From Enterococcus sp. HY326 (GTDB taxonomy: Bacteria; Bacillota; Bacilli; Lactobacillales; Enterococcaceae), in assembly GCF_026157065.1 (NCBI RefSeq), contig NZ_JANLGQ010000008.1, forward strand, positions 1-64,000: a DNA stretch of 64,000 nt. The letters run 5' to 3'. The notes beneath the pieces were generated by a model. That model was given only the letters and a program-made list of their open reading frames with translations, made no database searches and was not told the origin of the DNA. Every line of letters starts with the position of its first letter. Positions within the stretch are counted from its first letter, which is position 1. The position numbers were made by a program, and so were the translations under genes. Positions 43,492 through 52,842 of this stretch are shown here, one piece after another.

Positions 43492-44316
43492 TTACTGACG
43501 TTCTCGAATAGGAATTTGAATCTCAGTTAAATAATTTTCTGGATTATCCTCCTCCCAAGGCCCACGATGGACAATCTGCCGGTTGTAAGTTCCCATTTGG
43601 TATTGTGGATGTTCCTCTAACCAACTCGCAAAAGCCAAAAACGCATCATTGATATTTTCAAAAGGACCATAGACCAGTGTGGAGGCCATCAAAGGTTCAG
43701 CGGCAACCTCTCGTAAGGTAAAAGGTGCTGATACTGTTAAATTCTTAGTCTCAGCTAGCACCAGACAGACCTCGATATCAACATCACTTGTTTTATATTC
43801 CGGATCATGATAGATAGAAAAACTTTCTTTGGCTAGCTTCAGTTGTTTGGGTTCAAGGGATTGACCCAATTCCTTCCAAAGATATCCCTCTTGAAAATAA
43901 TCCTTCACTATCCGCCTCAAAGAGATTACTTGATACTGAGGAATCGTTTTTATGGTGACATTGTAATGGATTTTAATTTTTTCTGTTAAAATGTCCTTTT
44001 CCGCCAAAGCAATCTTCGCCAATTTTTCCTGCTCTAAAAGAATTTGATTTTCAATCAGCTCTCGTCGTTGCTGCAGGAGGTTGATTATATCTTCTCCCTG
44101 CCACTTTTTTAAGGCTGTGCTGATTTCAGCTACCGTAAAGCCTAAATCCTTGAGAAAAATAATTTTATTTAGTCGGGGAATCTGCTGAGCGCTGTATAGT
44201 CGATAATTGGTTTGGGGATCAATCCGTGCCGGTGTGAGTAGTTCATTTTCATCGTAATACCGCAACATCCGAATTGAGACTTGAGTCAGTTTTGAAAATT
44301 CACCGATTTTAAACAT
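43492..44316 (-). CDS. MerR-family regulator with GyrI-like ligand domain
   Basis: The 274-residue protein has a MerR winged helix (1-70, with IGEFSKLTQVSIRMLRYYDE), a dimerising coiled coil (75-115) and a C-terminal GyrI-like/BmrR effector domain (about 120-272). Such regulators twist their target promoters on ligand binding and often control efflux genes. It is divergent from the CPBP-like membrane protein gene. A dyad in its own promoter suggests autoregulation. Confidence 0.9.
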   Translation of the reverse strand: MFKIGEFSKLTQVSIRMLRYYDENELLTPARIDPQTNYRLYSAQQIPRLNKIIFLKDLGFTVAEISTALKKWQGEDIINLLQQRRELIENQILLEQEKLAKIALAEKDILTEKIKIHYNVTIKTIPQYQVISLRRIVKDYFQEGYLWKELGQSLEPKQLKLAKESFSIYHDPEYKTSDVDIEVCLVLAETKNLTVSAPFTLREVAAEPLMASTLVYGPFENINDAFLAFASWLEEHPQYQMGTYNRQIVHRGPWEEDNPENYLTEIQIPIRERQ

Positions 44317-44346
44317 AAGACCACCTCCTGTAATACTCTCCAGTTT

Positions 44347-44375
44347 ATTATAAAAAGGAATTTAAATTCATTCCA
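44347..44375 (-). promoter_or_regulatory. Promoter of the merR-type gene with internal dyad
   Basis: On the minus strand TGGAAT, 17 bp, TATAAT (44347-44352). The near-palindrome GGAATTTAAATTCATTCC (44357-44374) covers the spacer, the usual place for a MerR-family operator, although those promoters usually have 19-bp spacers. Confidence 0.45.
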
Positions 44376-44433
44376 GCTTCATCCTTCTAATTTAGTCACA
44401 AAAAATAAAAAAATATCGTTTTATAAATAAATA

Positions 44434-44461
44434 TTCAAAATAAGTCTTTCTTTGTTATAAT
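44434..44461 (+). promoter_or_regulatory. Promoter of the CPBP-like gene
   Basis: TTCAAA, 16 bp, extended -10 TGTTATAAT (TATAAT at 44456-44461), 23 bp before the ATG. Confidence 0.6.
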
Positions 44462-44484
44462 AGTGGGAAAAAGGACGTTCACTT

Positions 44485-45117
44485 ATGGCTCAAAAACGAC
44501 AAATCCCGGCAATTGAATTCTTATGGCTAGCCTTATATGGTTTTGCTGCATTTAGTTTAGAACTTTTTCAAGGGCTAATTTTCAAACTTTCAACAGGAGC
44601 CAGCAACCTGCTGACAGCTCTCCTGTGGCTGATTGCAGCTACAGCTTTGTTTTATTTGGCTAAAATGAAATTTGACTTTGATATTTTTAGGATTAAAGCC
44701 AAGCTTAACAATCAGACTCAGCTCTTTTTGATTATCTGCGTTTGCGGAATTATTTTACTGACGACAATCGGCTTTGGCGGCTTCAAACCGTGGATGGAGT
44801 TTACTGGTGAGGCCAATCGACAAATTGGCCCTTATCTTTCTCGGATTATCTATTACCTTGTTGAGTCTCTTTTAATTCTTATCACCATCAGCTTTGCTCA
44901 AGAATTTTTCGACCGACGCTTTCACTTGCCAACTTGGTTGCCCACTGGCGGAATTTTTCTAGCTATAACCTGGGGGAGCATTCATTTCTTTTTACAAGGA
45001 ATCAGCGGCGGTTTGTATACGATGGCTTTTTCTCTGATTGCCGGCTTGATTTATCTAGCCGCTAAAAAAGATGCCCGTTGGAGTTATTTTTATATTGCTT
45101 TGGCCTTTATTTTATAG
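44485..45117 (+). CDS. CPBP-like intramembrane protease homologue
   Basis: The 210-residue protein has about six hydrophobic segments. The C-terminal half has AQEFFDRRFHLP and, one helix later, WGSIHFFLQG. These resemble the EExxxR and FxxxH motifs of CPBP (Abi) glutamic intramembrane proteases, with the first Glu replaced by Gln. Proteolytic activity is therefore doubtful. In Firmicutes such proteins are often linked to bacteriocin immunity or peptide processing. AAAAAGGA precedes the ATG. Confidence 0.7.
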   Translation: MAQKRQIPAIEFLWLALYGFAAFSLELFQGLIFKLSTGASNLLTALLWLIAATALFYLAKMKFDFDIFRIKAKLNNQTQLFLIICVCGIILLTTIGFGGFKPWMEFTGEANRQIGPYLSRIIYYLVESLLILITISFAQEFFDRRFHLPTWLPTGGIFLAITWGSIHFFLQGISGGLYTMAFSLIAGLIYLAAKKDARWSYFYIALAFIL

Positions 45118-45123
45118 TAAATA

Positions 45124-45222
45124 AAAAACGGCTGAGCCACAAGTTGTTACAGAAATAAAGTTTTCTGAATAAGATTTAACAAAAGTGACAAAATGAATTG
45201 TGGTAGCCTCGTGATTCCGTTT
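45124..45222. repeat. Branched palindrome, about 100 bp
   Basis: The ends AAACGG and CCGTTT pair, followed by GGCT/AGCC, CCACAA/TTGTGG and TTGTTA/TAACAA. An inner hairpin CAGAAATAAAGTTTTCTG lies at 45150-45167. It follows the stop of the CPBP-like gene. Its left arm, GGCTGAGCCACAAGT, resembles the arm GGCTGTGGCATTAGT at 12987. The remaining bases to 45321 hold no clear feature. Confidence 0.6.
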
Positions 45223-45321
45223 CATATAATTTTTTCTCTAGTGCATTCGTAGGACAAAGAAAAAGATGTCCTATCATTTGATATTACTTCTGTAAGTTTT
45301 TTTGCATCCTCCCACTAATTC

Positions 45322-45371
45322 AAAAATCAAAAAAAGAGGGAACAAGTTGCTAGCTGCAGCTTGTTCCCTCT
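45322..45371 (-). terminator. Terminator of the flavocytochrome gene
   Basis: AGAGGGAACAAG pairs perfectly with CTTGTTCCCTCT, followed by TTTTTGATTTTTG on the minus strand. Confidence 0.9.
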
Positions 45372-45398
45372 AATGTTATTCAAAAATAAGTCTAGATT

Positions 45399-46952
45399 CT
45401 ATGCTAAACCGGCAACGTAAGCGGCGCTTTGAATGCCTGCTTGCCGACCAAAGATGACAATATCCGCCACTGCATTTCCACCGATTCGGTTTTGTCCATG
45501 CAAGCCGCCGGTTACTTCACCGGCTGCATACAAGCCGGTAATTGCCGCGCCATCTTCTTTTAAGACCTGCGTCTCAGTATTAATTTTGACACCGCCCATT
45601 GTATGGTGAATACCCGGTGCAATTTTAATCGCATAATAAGGTGCTGTAGCTAAAGCTTCCGTCATCCCGGTTGTCCGGTTGAATTCAGGATCACTTTGAC
45701 TAGCGACACTTTGATTCCAAGTGTCTAGCGTCTTTTGTAATTCATCTGCCGGTACATCAATCTTTTCAGCTAATTCTGCAATCGTTTGACCAGTTTCGAC
45801 AAAGCCCTGTTGATCATAAAAATCAATGGCCTTCACCCGGTCCCGCAAACTATCATCAAAAACTAAATAAGCAGATTGTTCGGGTAAATCGATAATCGCT
45901 TGAGACACCTTATCGCGGGTTTCCAATTCATTAAAGAAGCGATCCCCTGCTTGGTTTACTAAAATAGCGCCTTCGCCCCGCACAGCTTCTGTAATTAAGT
46001 AGCCATCTTTTTGCTGAACTGTCGGATGAATTTGAATTTGATCCAAATCGACAGTTGCTCCGCCTAATTCAGTAATCATGGTGATGCCATCACCTGTACT
46101 ACCTTCTGAATTGGTGGAAACATACCCTTCTAGGTCAGGACGATATTCTTGAATCATTTCTTGATTAGCACCAAAGCCTCCCGTTGTTACAATTACAGCG
46201 TCTGCAGCAATTTCTTTTTCTTCATCTTGATTAAAGACGACTGTTACTCCATCAACTGTGCCATCGCTTTGACTGATAGCTGTGACATCGGCGTTCACAA
46301 AGATTGGAATTTCCCGTTCGCCGATATTTCTTAAGAGGCCATCAACTAAATATTCACCAACAGCTGAGCCGTCGCTTGGCCGATGAGTTCTTGTAACACT
46401 CATGCCACCAGTCGTAGTTAAATTGTCCAAAACAATGCCGTTTTGATCTAACCAATCGATAGCGTCTGCTGAATGATCGACAAAATAGCGTAATAATTCT
46501 TGGTCGTTGGTACCGCCGCCGCCCTTTAAGGTTTCTTCAAAAAATAAATCGTTGCTATCTTCAACGCCTTGCTCTGCTTCAAATTTTGATTCAGAAGCGT
46601 TCATTCCCGCAGAAGCTTTGACAGTGTTGCCGCCAGCTACTGGTAATTTTTCAAAAATCACGGGATTCATGCCAGCATCTTTGGCTTCAATCGCCGCTGT
46701 CATCCCAGCACCGCCAGCGCCCACGATAATCACATCATACTTGTCAGCTAATTCGCTTAAATCTGCGTACTCATCACCATTTTCTGATGCTCCAGAAGTC
46801 GCCTCTGCTGATGATGCAGTTGTCGACGCTGCCGTTGTACTGGCTTGCGTCTCTTGACCGTATCCCGCTGTATCCTGATCTGCATTACATCCCGTTGTAA
46901 ATAACATCACAGACAGTAATCCCATTACACTTGCTAAAACTTTTTTCTTCAT
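45399..46952 (-). CDS. Lipoprotein flavocytochrome c / fumarate reductase-type flavoprotein
   Basis: The 517-residue protein starts with a lipoprotein signal (MKKKVLASVMGLLSVMLFTTGC; lipidated Cys22), then a Ser/Thr/Ala linker to about residue 68. An FAD_binding_2 domain follows: DVIIVGAGGAGMTAAIEA, HRPSDGSAVGEYLVDGL, QIHPTVQ, IHHTMGGVKI and HGQNRIGGNAVADIV. These are the fumarate/urocanate reductase family motifs. It lacks the FMN_bind domain often fused to it. It should sit outside the membrane and reduce a small unsaturated acid. A GGGTGAAGGA site precedes the ATG. Confidence 0.9.
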   Translation of the reverse strand: MKKKVLASVMGLLSVMLFTTGCNADQDTAGYGQETQASTTAASTTASSAEATSGASENGDEYADLSELADKYDVIIVGAGGAGMTAAIEAKDAGMNPVIFEKLPVAGGNTVKASAGMNASESKFEAEQGVEDSNDLFFEETLKGGGGTNDQELLRYFVDHSADAIDWLDQNGIVLDNLTTTGGMSVTRTHRPSDGSAVGEYLVDGLLRNIGEREIPIFVNADVTAISQSDGTVDGVTVVFNQDEEKEIAADAVIVTTGGFGANQEMIQEYRPDLEGYVSTNSEGSTGDGITMITELGGATVDLDQIQIHPTVQQKDGYLITEAVRGEGAILVNQAGDRFFNELETRDKVSQAIIDLPEQSAYLVFDDSLRDRVKAIDFYDQQGFVETGQTIAELAEKIDVPADELQKTLDTWNQSVASQSDPEFNRTTGMTEALATAPYYAIKIAPGIHHTMGGVKINTETQVLKEDGAAITGLYAAGEVTGGLHGQNRIGGNAVADIVIFGRQAGIQSAAYVAGLA

Positions 46953-47078
46953 TCCTTCACCCTCAAACTTTTTTACTTTTTCAAGCTAGACCTATCTTAA
47001 CAAGGCAGTAAACATCTGACAAGGCTTTTTGTGATTTTCTTCACTTAAAATAGTTAAAAAAACATTTTCCGCTTTTTC

Positions 47079-47118
47079 AAAAAAAAAACCGCTAAATTGC
47101 TAGTTCGCAATCTAACGG
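47079..47118 (-). terminator. Terminator downstream of the pyrophosphatase-like gene
   Basis: CCGTTAGATTGC pairs with GCAATTTAGCGG (two wobbles), followed by ten T on the minus strand. Confidence 0.88.
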
Positions 47119-47157
47119 AAAGTTCACTTTAATAAATCAAATTTGTTCAAAACCAAT

Positions 47158-47517
47158 TCAATCTTCCTTCAGCAAAATTCGGCTGTCAAAATATTTTTCT
47201 TGGAAGTCAACGGCGGCCTCAATTTCTTCTCTAGTAAAATTTTGTCCTGCTGGTGCTGCTACCCACTTGGTTTCAACATCGTCTAATCTTTGAATAACGG
47301 CAATCACTTTGCCTTGAGCTTTTTTAACCGGCTCAGCGACACCTAAAAGATAGACATCCTGTTCAGCACCGTCACCACCGATAATTCCCGGGACAAAACC
47401 ATAATTAATTGGATAAAGATGTTCAGGAAATCGAGGATGCTTACTCCCTAACGGCCGATCAATTTCAATCATAATCTCTTGACCAATTATTTTTAAAAGC
47501 TCACAATCCTCCATCAT
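47158..47517 (-). CDS. Inorganic pyrophosphatase-like protein (short family I relative)
   Basis: The 119-residue protein keeps part of the family I pyrophosphatase core: IEIDRPLGSKHP, LYPINYGFVPG and GGDGAEQDVYLLGV, then GKVIAVIQR. Against the canonical DGDPxDVLV the Asp cluster is reduced to D-G-x-x-x-D, and the protein is about 50-60 residues shorter than true enzymes. Enterococcal cells use a separate family II enzyme for bulk hydrolysis, so this may act on another phosphate or be regulatory. It is 9 bp downstream of topB. Confidence 0.75.
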   Translation of the reverse strand: MMEDCELLKIIGQEIMIEIDRPLGSKHPRFPEHLYPINYGFVPGIIGGDGAEQDVYLLGVAEPVKKAQGKVIAVIQRLDDVETKWVAAPAGQNFTREEIEAAVDFQEKYFDSRILLKED

Positions 47518-47526
47518 AACTCTCTC

Positions 47527-49602
47527 CTAATCGTTCTTTTCCATCGCGGCTTTTAAAGCCGCTGCTAACGGACTTTCCTGCGGTTCTTCGGCTTGGGCAT
47601 ATTTTTTCACTAGACGTCGTTCTTCATGTTTAGTCATTTTTTTATTGCGCTCTTTTTTATCCAACATTTTTTCCGTGGTACCGTCATATTTGCAACGGAA
47701 AAAGGCGCCATTTTTGCCTTCAATGATTTCCATCTTGCGGTGACATTGCGGGCAGCGATGATTGGACATTTTCGGATCTTTGCGACGTCGGTAGCCGCAA
47801 TTATTGCAGAGGTATATTTTACCATCACGGGTATTTTTCTCCCGTAAAAGCTCGCCACAATCGGGACATTTCTTCTGGGTGACAGAAAAATCTTGATACG
47901 TATTTTGGCTATCTTTAATTTCAAAGACTAATTTTTTCGTTTCCTTTTGAATTTCTGCGATAAATTGCTTTTCTGAAGTTTGGCCATGGGCAATTTTTTC
48001 TAATTCCCGTTCCCAAGTCGCCGTTAAATCCGGGGTGACCAAAGAAGGATTAACTAAAGTCAGCAGCTGCTTCCCTTTTGGTGACACCTGTAACTGATTT
48101 GCATTGCGCTCCATCAATTCAGATTTAATTAATTTTTCAATAATCTCAGCTCTGGTGGCAGGAGTTCCCAGGCTATATTTTTCCATCGCCGCCAGCAAGG
48201 TACCTTCCGTCAACGGCTTAGGCGGTGCTGTCAGCTCTTTATTAATCAGCAGCTGACCAACCAGTGTAGCACCTTCCTGCCAGTTTACAGCTTGAGCAGA
48301 AACTTTCGCTTCTGCTGTTTTCCAGCCGGCTTGCTCCACAACACTTTGGCGGAATAAAAATTCTTGCTCGCCTTGCTTGACCGTAATTGTCCGCTGCTTG
48401 GTGATATGATTTTCAGCAAAGAGACCTAAGAAACGCTCCACAATCAGCTGATAAATTCTTTGCTCGTCGGTACTTAATTTTTCAAAACGAGGAGCCTGCT
48501 CCGTTGGTAAAAGGGCGTGGTGATCACTGACTTTTGCATCATTAAAGACTCTGACTTGCAGCACTTTTCCACCATTTTTTAAAATGCTGCGGGCCTCGGG
48601 GTATGCGCCGCTAATTCCCTGCAGGCGTTCCTTCATTGTCGCTTTCATATCCTGAGTTAAATATTTGCTATCGGTTCTCGGATACGTCACAATTTTATGA
48701 AATTCATATAAGCTTTGGACTAATGACAAAGTCTTTTTCGCTGAATAGCCGAAGCGTTGATTGGCCTCCCGTTGCATCTCCGTTAAGTCATAGGGTAAAG
48801 GCGCTGGTTCTGATTTGGTTTTATCGTTGATTTTAATTACTTTAGCCTTGCTCTTACTTAATACAGCAACTAATTTTTCGGCGTCACTGCGCTCAGTCAA
48901 GGCCATCGGATTTTTTTGCTGCAGACGGCCTTTTTCCTCGCCGATTTGCAAATCAATCGAAAAATAAGTTTGCGGACGGAACTTTTCAATTTTCTTTTCC
49001 TGCTCCCGCACTAAAGCCAAGGTCGGTGTTTGGACGCGACCGGCTGATAAACTATCATTGTATTTAACCGTTAAAGCTCGGGTCACATTCAAGCCGACTA
49101 ACCAGTCTGCTTGAGCCCGCGCCAAAGCGGACTCATATAAATTATCATAAGCCTTGGCTGGTTTTAATTGACGGAAGCCTTCTTTAATCGCTTTGTCCGT
49201 TTGAGAAGAAATCCATAAACGTTTGACCGGTTTATTAAATCGGACATATTCTAAAATCCAACGGGCGACTAACTCGCCTTCTCGTCCGGCATCTGTCGCA
49301 ATCACGGCCTCGCTAACATCTTTGCGATTGGCCAATTCTTTGATTGCTCGTAGTTGATGACCGGTTTTTGGTAACGGCTTAATCCCTAAATTTTTAGGAA
49401 TCATCGGCAAAGTTTCCATTTGCCACGTCTGCCATTCTTTATTAATGTCTTCAGGCATTTTTAAGCCCAATAAATGACCAAGGGCCCAAGTAACAATTAC
49501 CTTGGGTCCTTCGTAATAATTTTTATGTTTTTGATTAGCTCCAAGCACCTTGCTTAAATCCTTTGCAACACTTGGTTTTTCCGCTAGAATTAGTTGTTTC
49601 AT
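47527..49602 (-). CDS. topB: DNA topoisomerase III
   Basis: The 691-residue type IA topoisomerase has an N-terminal TOPRIM domain (LILAEKPSVAKDLSKVLG, VIATDAGREGELVARWI). The active-site Tyr lies in FHKIVTYPRTDSKYL and the core carries LSAGRVQTPTLALV. Two C-terminal zinc-ribbon motifs follow (CPDCGELLREKNTRDGKIYLC, CPQCHRKMEII) and then a basic tail. It decatenates and relaxes negatively supercoiled DNA. The ATG at 49602 follows GGAG; a GTG five codons earlier is possible. The gene overlaps the end of the DUF1033 gene by 68 bp. Confidence 0.93.
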   Translation of the reverse strand: MKQLILAEKPSVAKDLSKVLGANQKHKNYYEGPKVIVTWALGHLLGLKMPEDINKEWQTWQMETLPMIPKNLGIKPLPKTGHQLRAIKELANRKDVSEAVIATDAGREGELVARWILEYVRFNKPVKRLWISSQTDKAIKEGFRQLKPAKAYDNLYESALARAQADWLVGLNVTRALTVKYNDSLSAGRVQTPTLALVREQEKKIEKFRPQTYFSIDLQIGEEKGRLQQKNPMALTERSDAEKLVAVLSKSKAKVIKINDKTKSEPAPLPYDLTEMQREANQRFGYSAKKTLSLVQSLYEFHKIVTYPRTDSKYLTQDMKATMKERLQGISGAYPEARSILKNGGKVLQVRVFNDAKVSDHHALLPTEQAPRFEKLSTDEQRIYQLIVERFLGLFAENHITKQRTITVKQGEQEFLFRQSVVEQAGWKTAEAKVSAQAVNWQEGATLVGQLLINKELTAPPKPLTEGTLLAAMEKYSLGTPATRAEIIEKLIKSELMERNANQLQVSPKGKQLLTLVNPSLVTPDLTATWERELEKIAHGQTSEKQFIAEIQKETKKLVFEIKDSQNTYQDFSVTQKKCPDCGELLREKNTRDGKIYLCNNCGYRRRKDPKMSNHRCPQCHRKMEIIEGKNGAFFRCKYDGTTEKMLDKKERNKKMTKHEERRLVKKYAQAEEPQESPLAAALKAAMEKND

Positions 49603-49912
49603 ATAACTCGACTCCACTCTCTGCTGTCACCGCTTGATAATCCTTCAGTAAAGCCAGCCCTTGATATTGCTGCAGGTCGTCATCACACTCTTCGCACCAG
49701 CGTTCGTCTCCATCATTCCAAAAGGCTACTAAAAAATTATTTTTGGCGTTCATATAGTTAAACTCTGGTCTTAATTGTAACCAAAGTGTGCGGTAACAGT
49801 CAATGGCTTCTTCAAGGGATGAGAATATGTACTGATCGGTGATGGAATCTTGCCAGTCCTCAAAGAACCACCAAGGCTCATTGTCCCCATACATTTTTAC
49901 TACTTGGTACAC
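49535..49912 (-). CDS. DUF1033 family protein
   Basis: The 125-residue protein has the DUF1033 start YQVVKMYGDNEPWWFFEDW followed by SSLEEAIDCYRTLW and FWNDGDERWCEECDDDLQQYQG. The family is found in streptococci and enterococci and its function is unknown. The last 22 codons overlap topB in another frame, so the tail (ETTNSSGKTKCCKGF) may be non-conserved. It is the upstream partner of topB. Confidence 0.85.
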   Translation of the reverse strand: MYQVVKMYGDNEPWWFFEDWQDSITDQYIFSSLEEAIDCYRTLWLQLRPEFNYMNAKNNFLVAFWNDGDERWCEECDDDLQQYQGLALLKDYQAVTAESGVELYETTNSSGKTKCCKGFKQGAWS

Positions 49913-50037
49913 GTTGTTCGCTTCCCTTCATTTCTTGATATCTTCATTCTATTCACTTTACTGAAAACTTGCAAGGAAAGAAGCTTGTAAAAAAACGTCA
50001 GTTGTTTCAAAAAATGAGCTTTTTTTGTCAAATTAAG

Positions 50038-50072
50038 CAAAAAAACCTGAGAGTCTTTCAAACTCTCAGATC
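50038..50072 (-). terminator. Terminator of mnmA
   Basis: CTGAGAGT pairs with ACTCTCAG around a 7-nt loop, followed by GTTTTTTT on the minus strand. Confidence 0.92.
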
Positions 50073-50076
50073 CCTT

Positions 50077-51213
<1,137 letters not shown>

Positions 51214-51268
51214 TCAATTAGATTCTGAAGCTCTACGATTTGAAGGTCGCAACTTTTCAGTGAATCGT

Positions 51269-51297
51269 ATTATACACTGTTTTGTTGAATTTTTCAT
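51269..51297 (-). promoter_or_regulatory. Promoter of mnmA
   Basis: On the minus strand ATGAAA, 17 bp, consensus TATAAT (51269-51274). Confidence 0.65.
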
Positions 51298-51328
51298 TAA
51301 GAATGACTAAAGGCTGTCCGTCAGCATT

Positions 51329-52003
51329 TTACGTAAAAAGAACTAAGAGGCCCATTAAGAGCAACGTTACCACTAAGGTCAAAGCCATTATTTTGTCATA
51401 GATTTTCGGCGGTCGGCTCAAGGCTTTCGGCGCAATCTTAATGATTTTCGCTTCAGGAAATTCAACTGAAAAATATTTGTTATAGGCGTAGGCGGCTGGT
51501 GCCAAGCCGACAGTCAAGGTTGGCTTATTCCGCAAAATTTCTTTAATACTTTCAAAATCCGAGACTTCCCAATAAATATAAGGATAGTCCCGCATCAGCT
51601 GTTGCAAATTTTGATAGTGAAAATGCTCCGTCTGTGTTGGCTGCCCCTTTTGTTTGAGCTTAGGCCCCTCAGCTAACAAATAGCCGGAAGTTTTAAACAG
51701 CACGTCCCCACGAAAAGCCATCTGCGAGACTGCTTCTTCAGGAGGAATCTCAACAATTTCCATACCTGGCTTCATCGCCATTACTTGTCCCCGTTTTGGT
51801 TCCGCTAAACGGGAGAGGGCGGCAATTTGATAATCGGCTAAAACGTCAGCATCCACTTCATAAAACGGTTTTTCCTCCCACTCATACTGAGGGTATTCCA
51901 ACTCTAAGTAATTTTTCAGCCGTGGCAGGACAAATTGATCTTGCATCGTCCACATGATGCTATTATTCGCTTGCCGTGATAAAGTAATAATTAAACCCTT
52001 CAT
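51329..52003 (-). CDS. Hypothetical tail-anchored protein, 224 aa
   Basis: I do not recognise the family. The protein is soluble for about 200 residues, with GDVLFKTSGYLLAEGPKL and a segment YIYWEVSDFESIKEILRN. It ends in one hydrophobic helix (IMALTLVVTLLLMGLLVLF) with nothing after it, so it is a C-tail-anchored membrane protein. It lies 16 bp downstream of the XRE regulator gene, probably in one transcript. Confidence 0.75.
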   Translation of the reverse strand: MKGLIITLSRQANNSIMWTMQDQFVLPRLKNYLELEYPQYEWEEKPFYEVDADVLADYQIAALSRLAEPKRGQVMAMKPGMEIVEIPPEEAVSQMAFRGDVLFKTSGYLLAEGPKLKQKGQPTQTEHFHYQNLQQLMRDYPYIYWEVSDFESIKEILRNKPTLTVGLAPAAYAYNKYFSVEFPEAKIIKIAPKALSRPPKIYDKIMALTLVVTLLLMGLLVLFT

Positions 52004-52019
52004 AACACTTCCTCTTTTC

Positions 52020-52526
52020 TTAGCTATTGGCTGCTAAAAGACCAAATACCAGCAGCAGACCTACCCAAAAACCGGCAAAGACAAAAATACCAATATCAAA
52101 GGCATCTTCTCCTTGGGTAACGATATTTTGCAGTCGTTTAGTTTTCCGGAGATAAATACCTTGAATCAAAGCCCCGCCAATGCAGTAGCAAAAAAAGATA
52201 AATAGACGGATGCCACGATCCACAAAAATAATTTCTGTCGCAACCATCAGCAAACTCCAAACTATCTGGATAATGGCAAAGACTTGTCCCACCGGTCGGC
52301 CATGACTGACTTCTGGATTATTACTCGACTTACCGGGCTGAATCAGGTCATTAAGATTAGTACCAAACAATTCGCTAATCAAAATTAAGTTTTCTAAATC
52401 CGGTTGGCCTTTATTATTTTCCCAATTGGATACGGATTGACGACTGACAAATAATTGCTGCGCCAGCTCCTCTTGTGTTAACTGTTGTTCTTGTCGCAAA
52501 CTTTTTAAACGTGTCCCAAAATCCAC
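52020..52526 (-). CDS. XRE-family regulator with C-terminal membrane segments
   Basis: The 168-residue protein has an N-terminal helix-turn-helix (residues 3-60: GTRLKSLRQEQQLTQEELAQ, LFVSRQSVSNWENN, ISELFGTNLNDLI). Three hydrophobic helices follow, about 80-100, 105-122 and 145-165. The GTG at 52526 follows GGAGGTGAGG; the frame opens five codons earlier. Membrane-linked XRE regulators occur widely in Firmicutes; targets are unknown. It is coupled to the tail-anchored protein downstream. Confidence 0.85.
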   Translation of the reverse strand: MDFGTRLKSLRQEQQLTQEELAQQLFVSRQSVSNWENNKGQPDLENLILISELFGTNLNDLIQPGKSSNNPEVSHGRPVGQVFAIIQIVWSLLMVATEIIFVDRGIRLFIFFCYCIGGALIQGIYLRKTKRLQNIVTQGEDAFDIGIFVFAGFWVGLLLVFGLLAANS

Positions 52527-52627
52527 GTTCCTCACCTCCACCTTTATTGTATCAAGCCCCGTTCAAAAAATCTGGAAAAGCAACAGAAAAAGCCTGTCAA
52601 AGCTAATTGACAAACCGATATATCAAG

Positions 52628-52680
52628 GTTTTCTAAAAAATAAGACTGCGGCATTTGTTTTTCTCAGCAGATACTTTTCT
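52628..52680. repeat. Partial copy of the GGCTGTGGCATTAG-type element
   Basis: AAGACTGCGGCATTTG followed by TTCTCAGCAGAT matches the left arm of the palindrome at 12979-13143 (AAGGCTGTGGCATTAG, then TTCAACAGAT). No complementary right arm is found, so this looks like a broken copy. The rest of 52527-52731 shows nothing else. Confidence 0.4.
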
Positions 52681-52731
52681 GCCGATTTTTTCACCATTTT
52701 TTATCAAGGTCTCAGCCTTTTTGAATATTGT

Positions 52732-52842
52732 TTATTTTTTTGCAGCCCTTCTCTTAACAAAAACGACTATGACAAACAATAAAATCACACCGCCAATGAC
52801 AAGTAAAATGAGAGAACTTTGGGCATTGGTTTGAGGGAGTTC
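52732..52842 (-). pseudogene. Remnant C-terminal cell-wall sorting signal (LPQTN...)
   Basis: Read on the minus strand, 36 codons encode ELPQTNAQSS, then a hydrophobic helix (LILLVIGGVILLFVIVVFV) and the charged tail KRRAAKK before a stop at 52732. This is the exact layout of a sortase substrate anchor, with an LPQTN variant of LPXTG. No surface-protein reading frame precedes it: upstream the frame runs into the terminator of another gene, and the only ATG (52875) has no proper ribosome site. It is best explained as the leftover end of a deleted surface-protein gene. Confidence 0.75.

Noticed and set aside
47634-47924. 96-codon minus-strand frame inside topB
   Set aside because: Out-of-frame shadow of the topB zinc-ribbon region, with no ribosome site.
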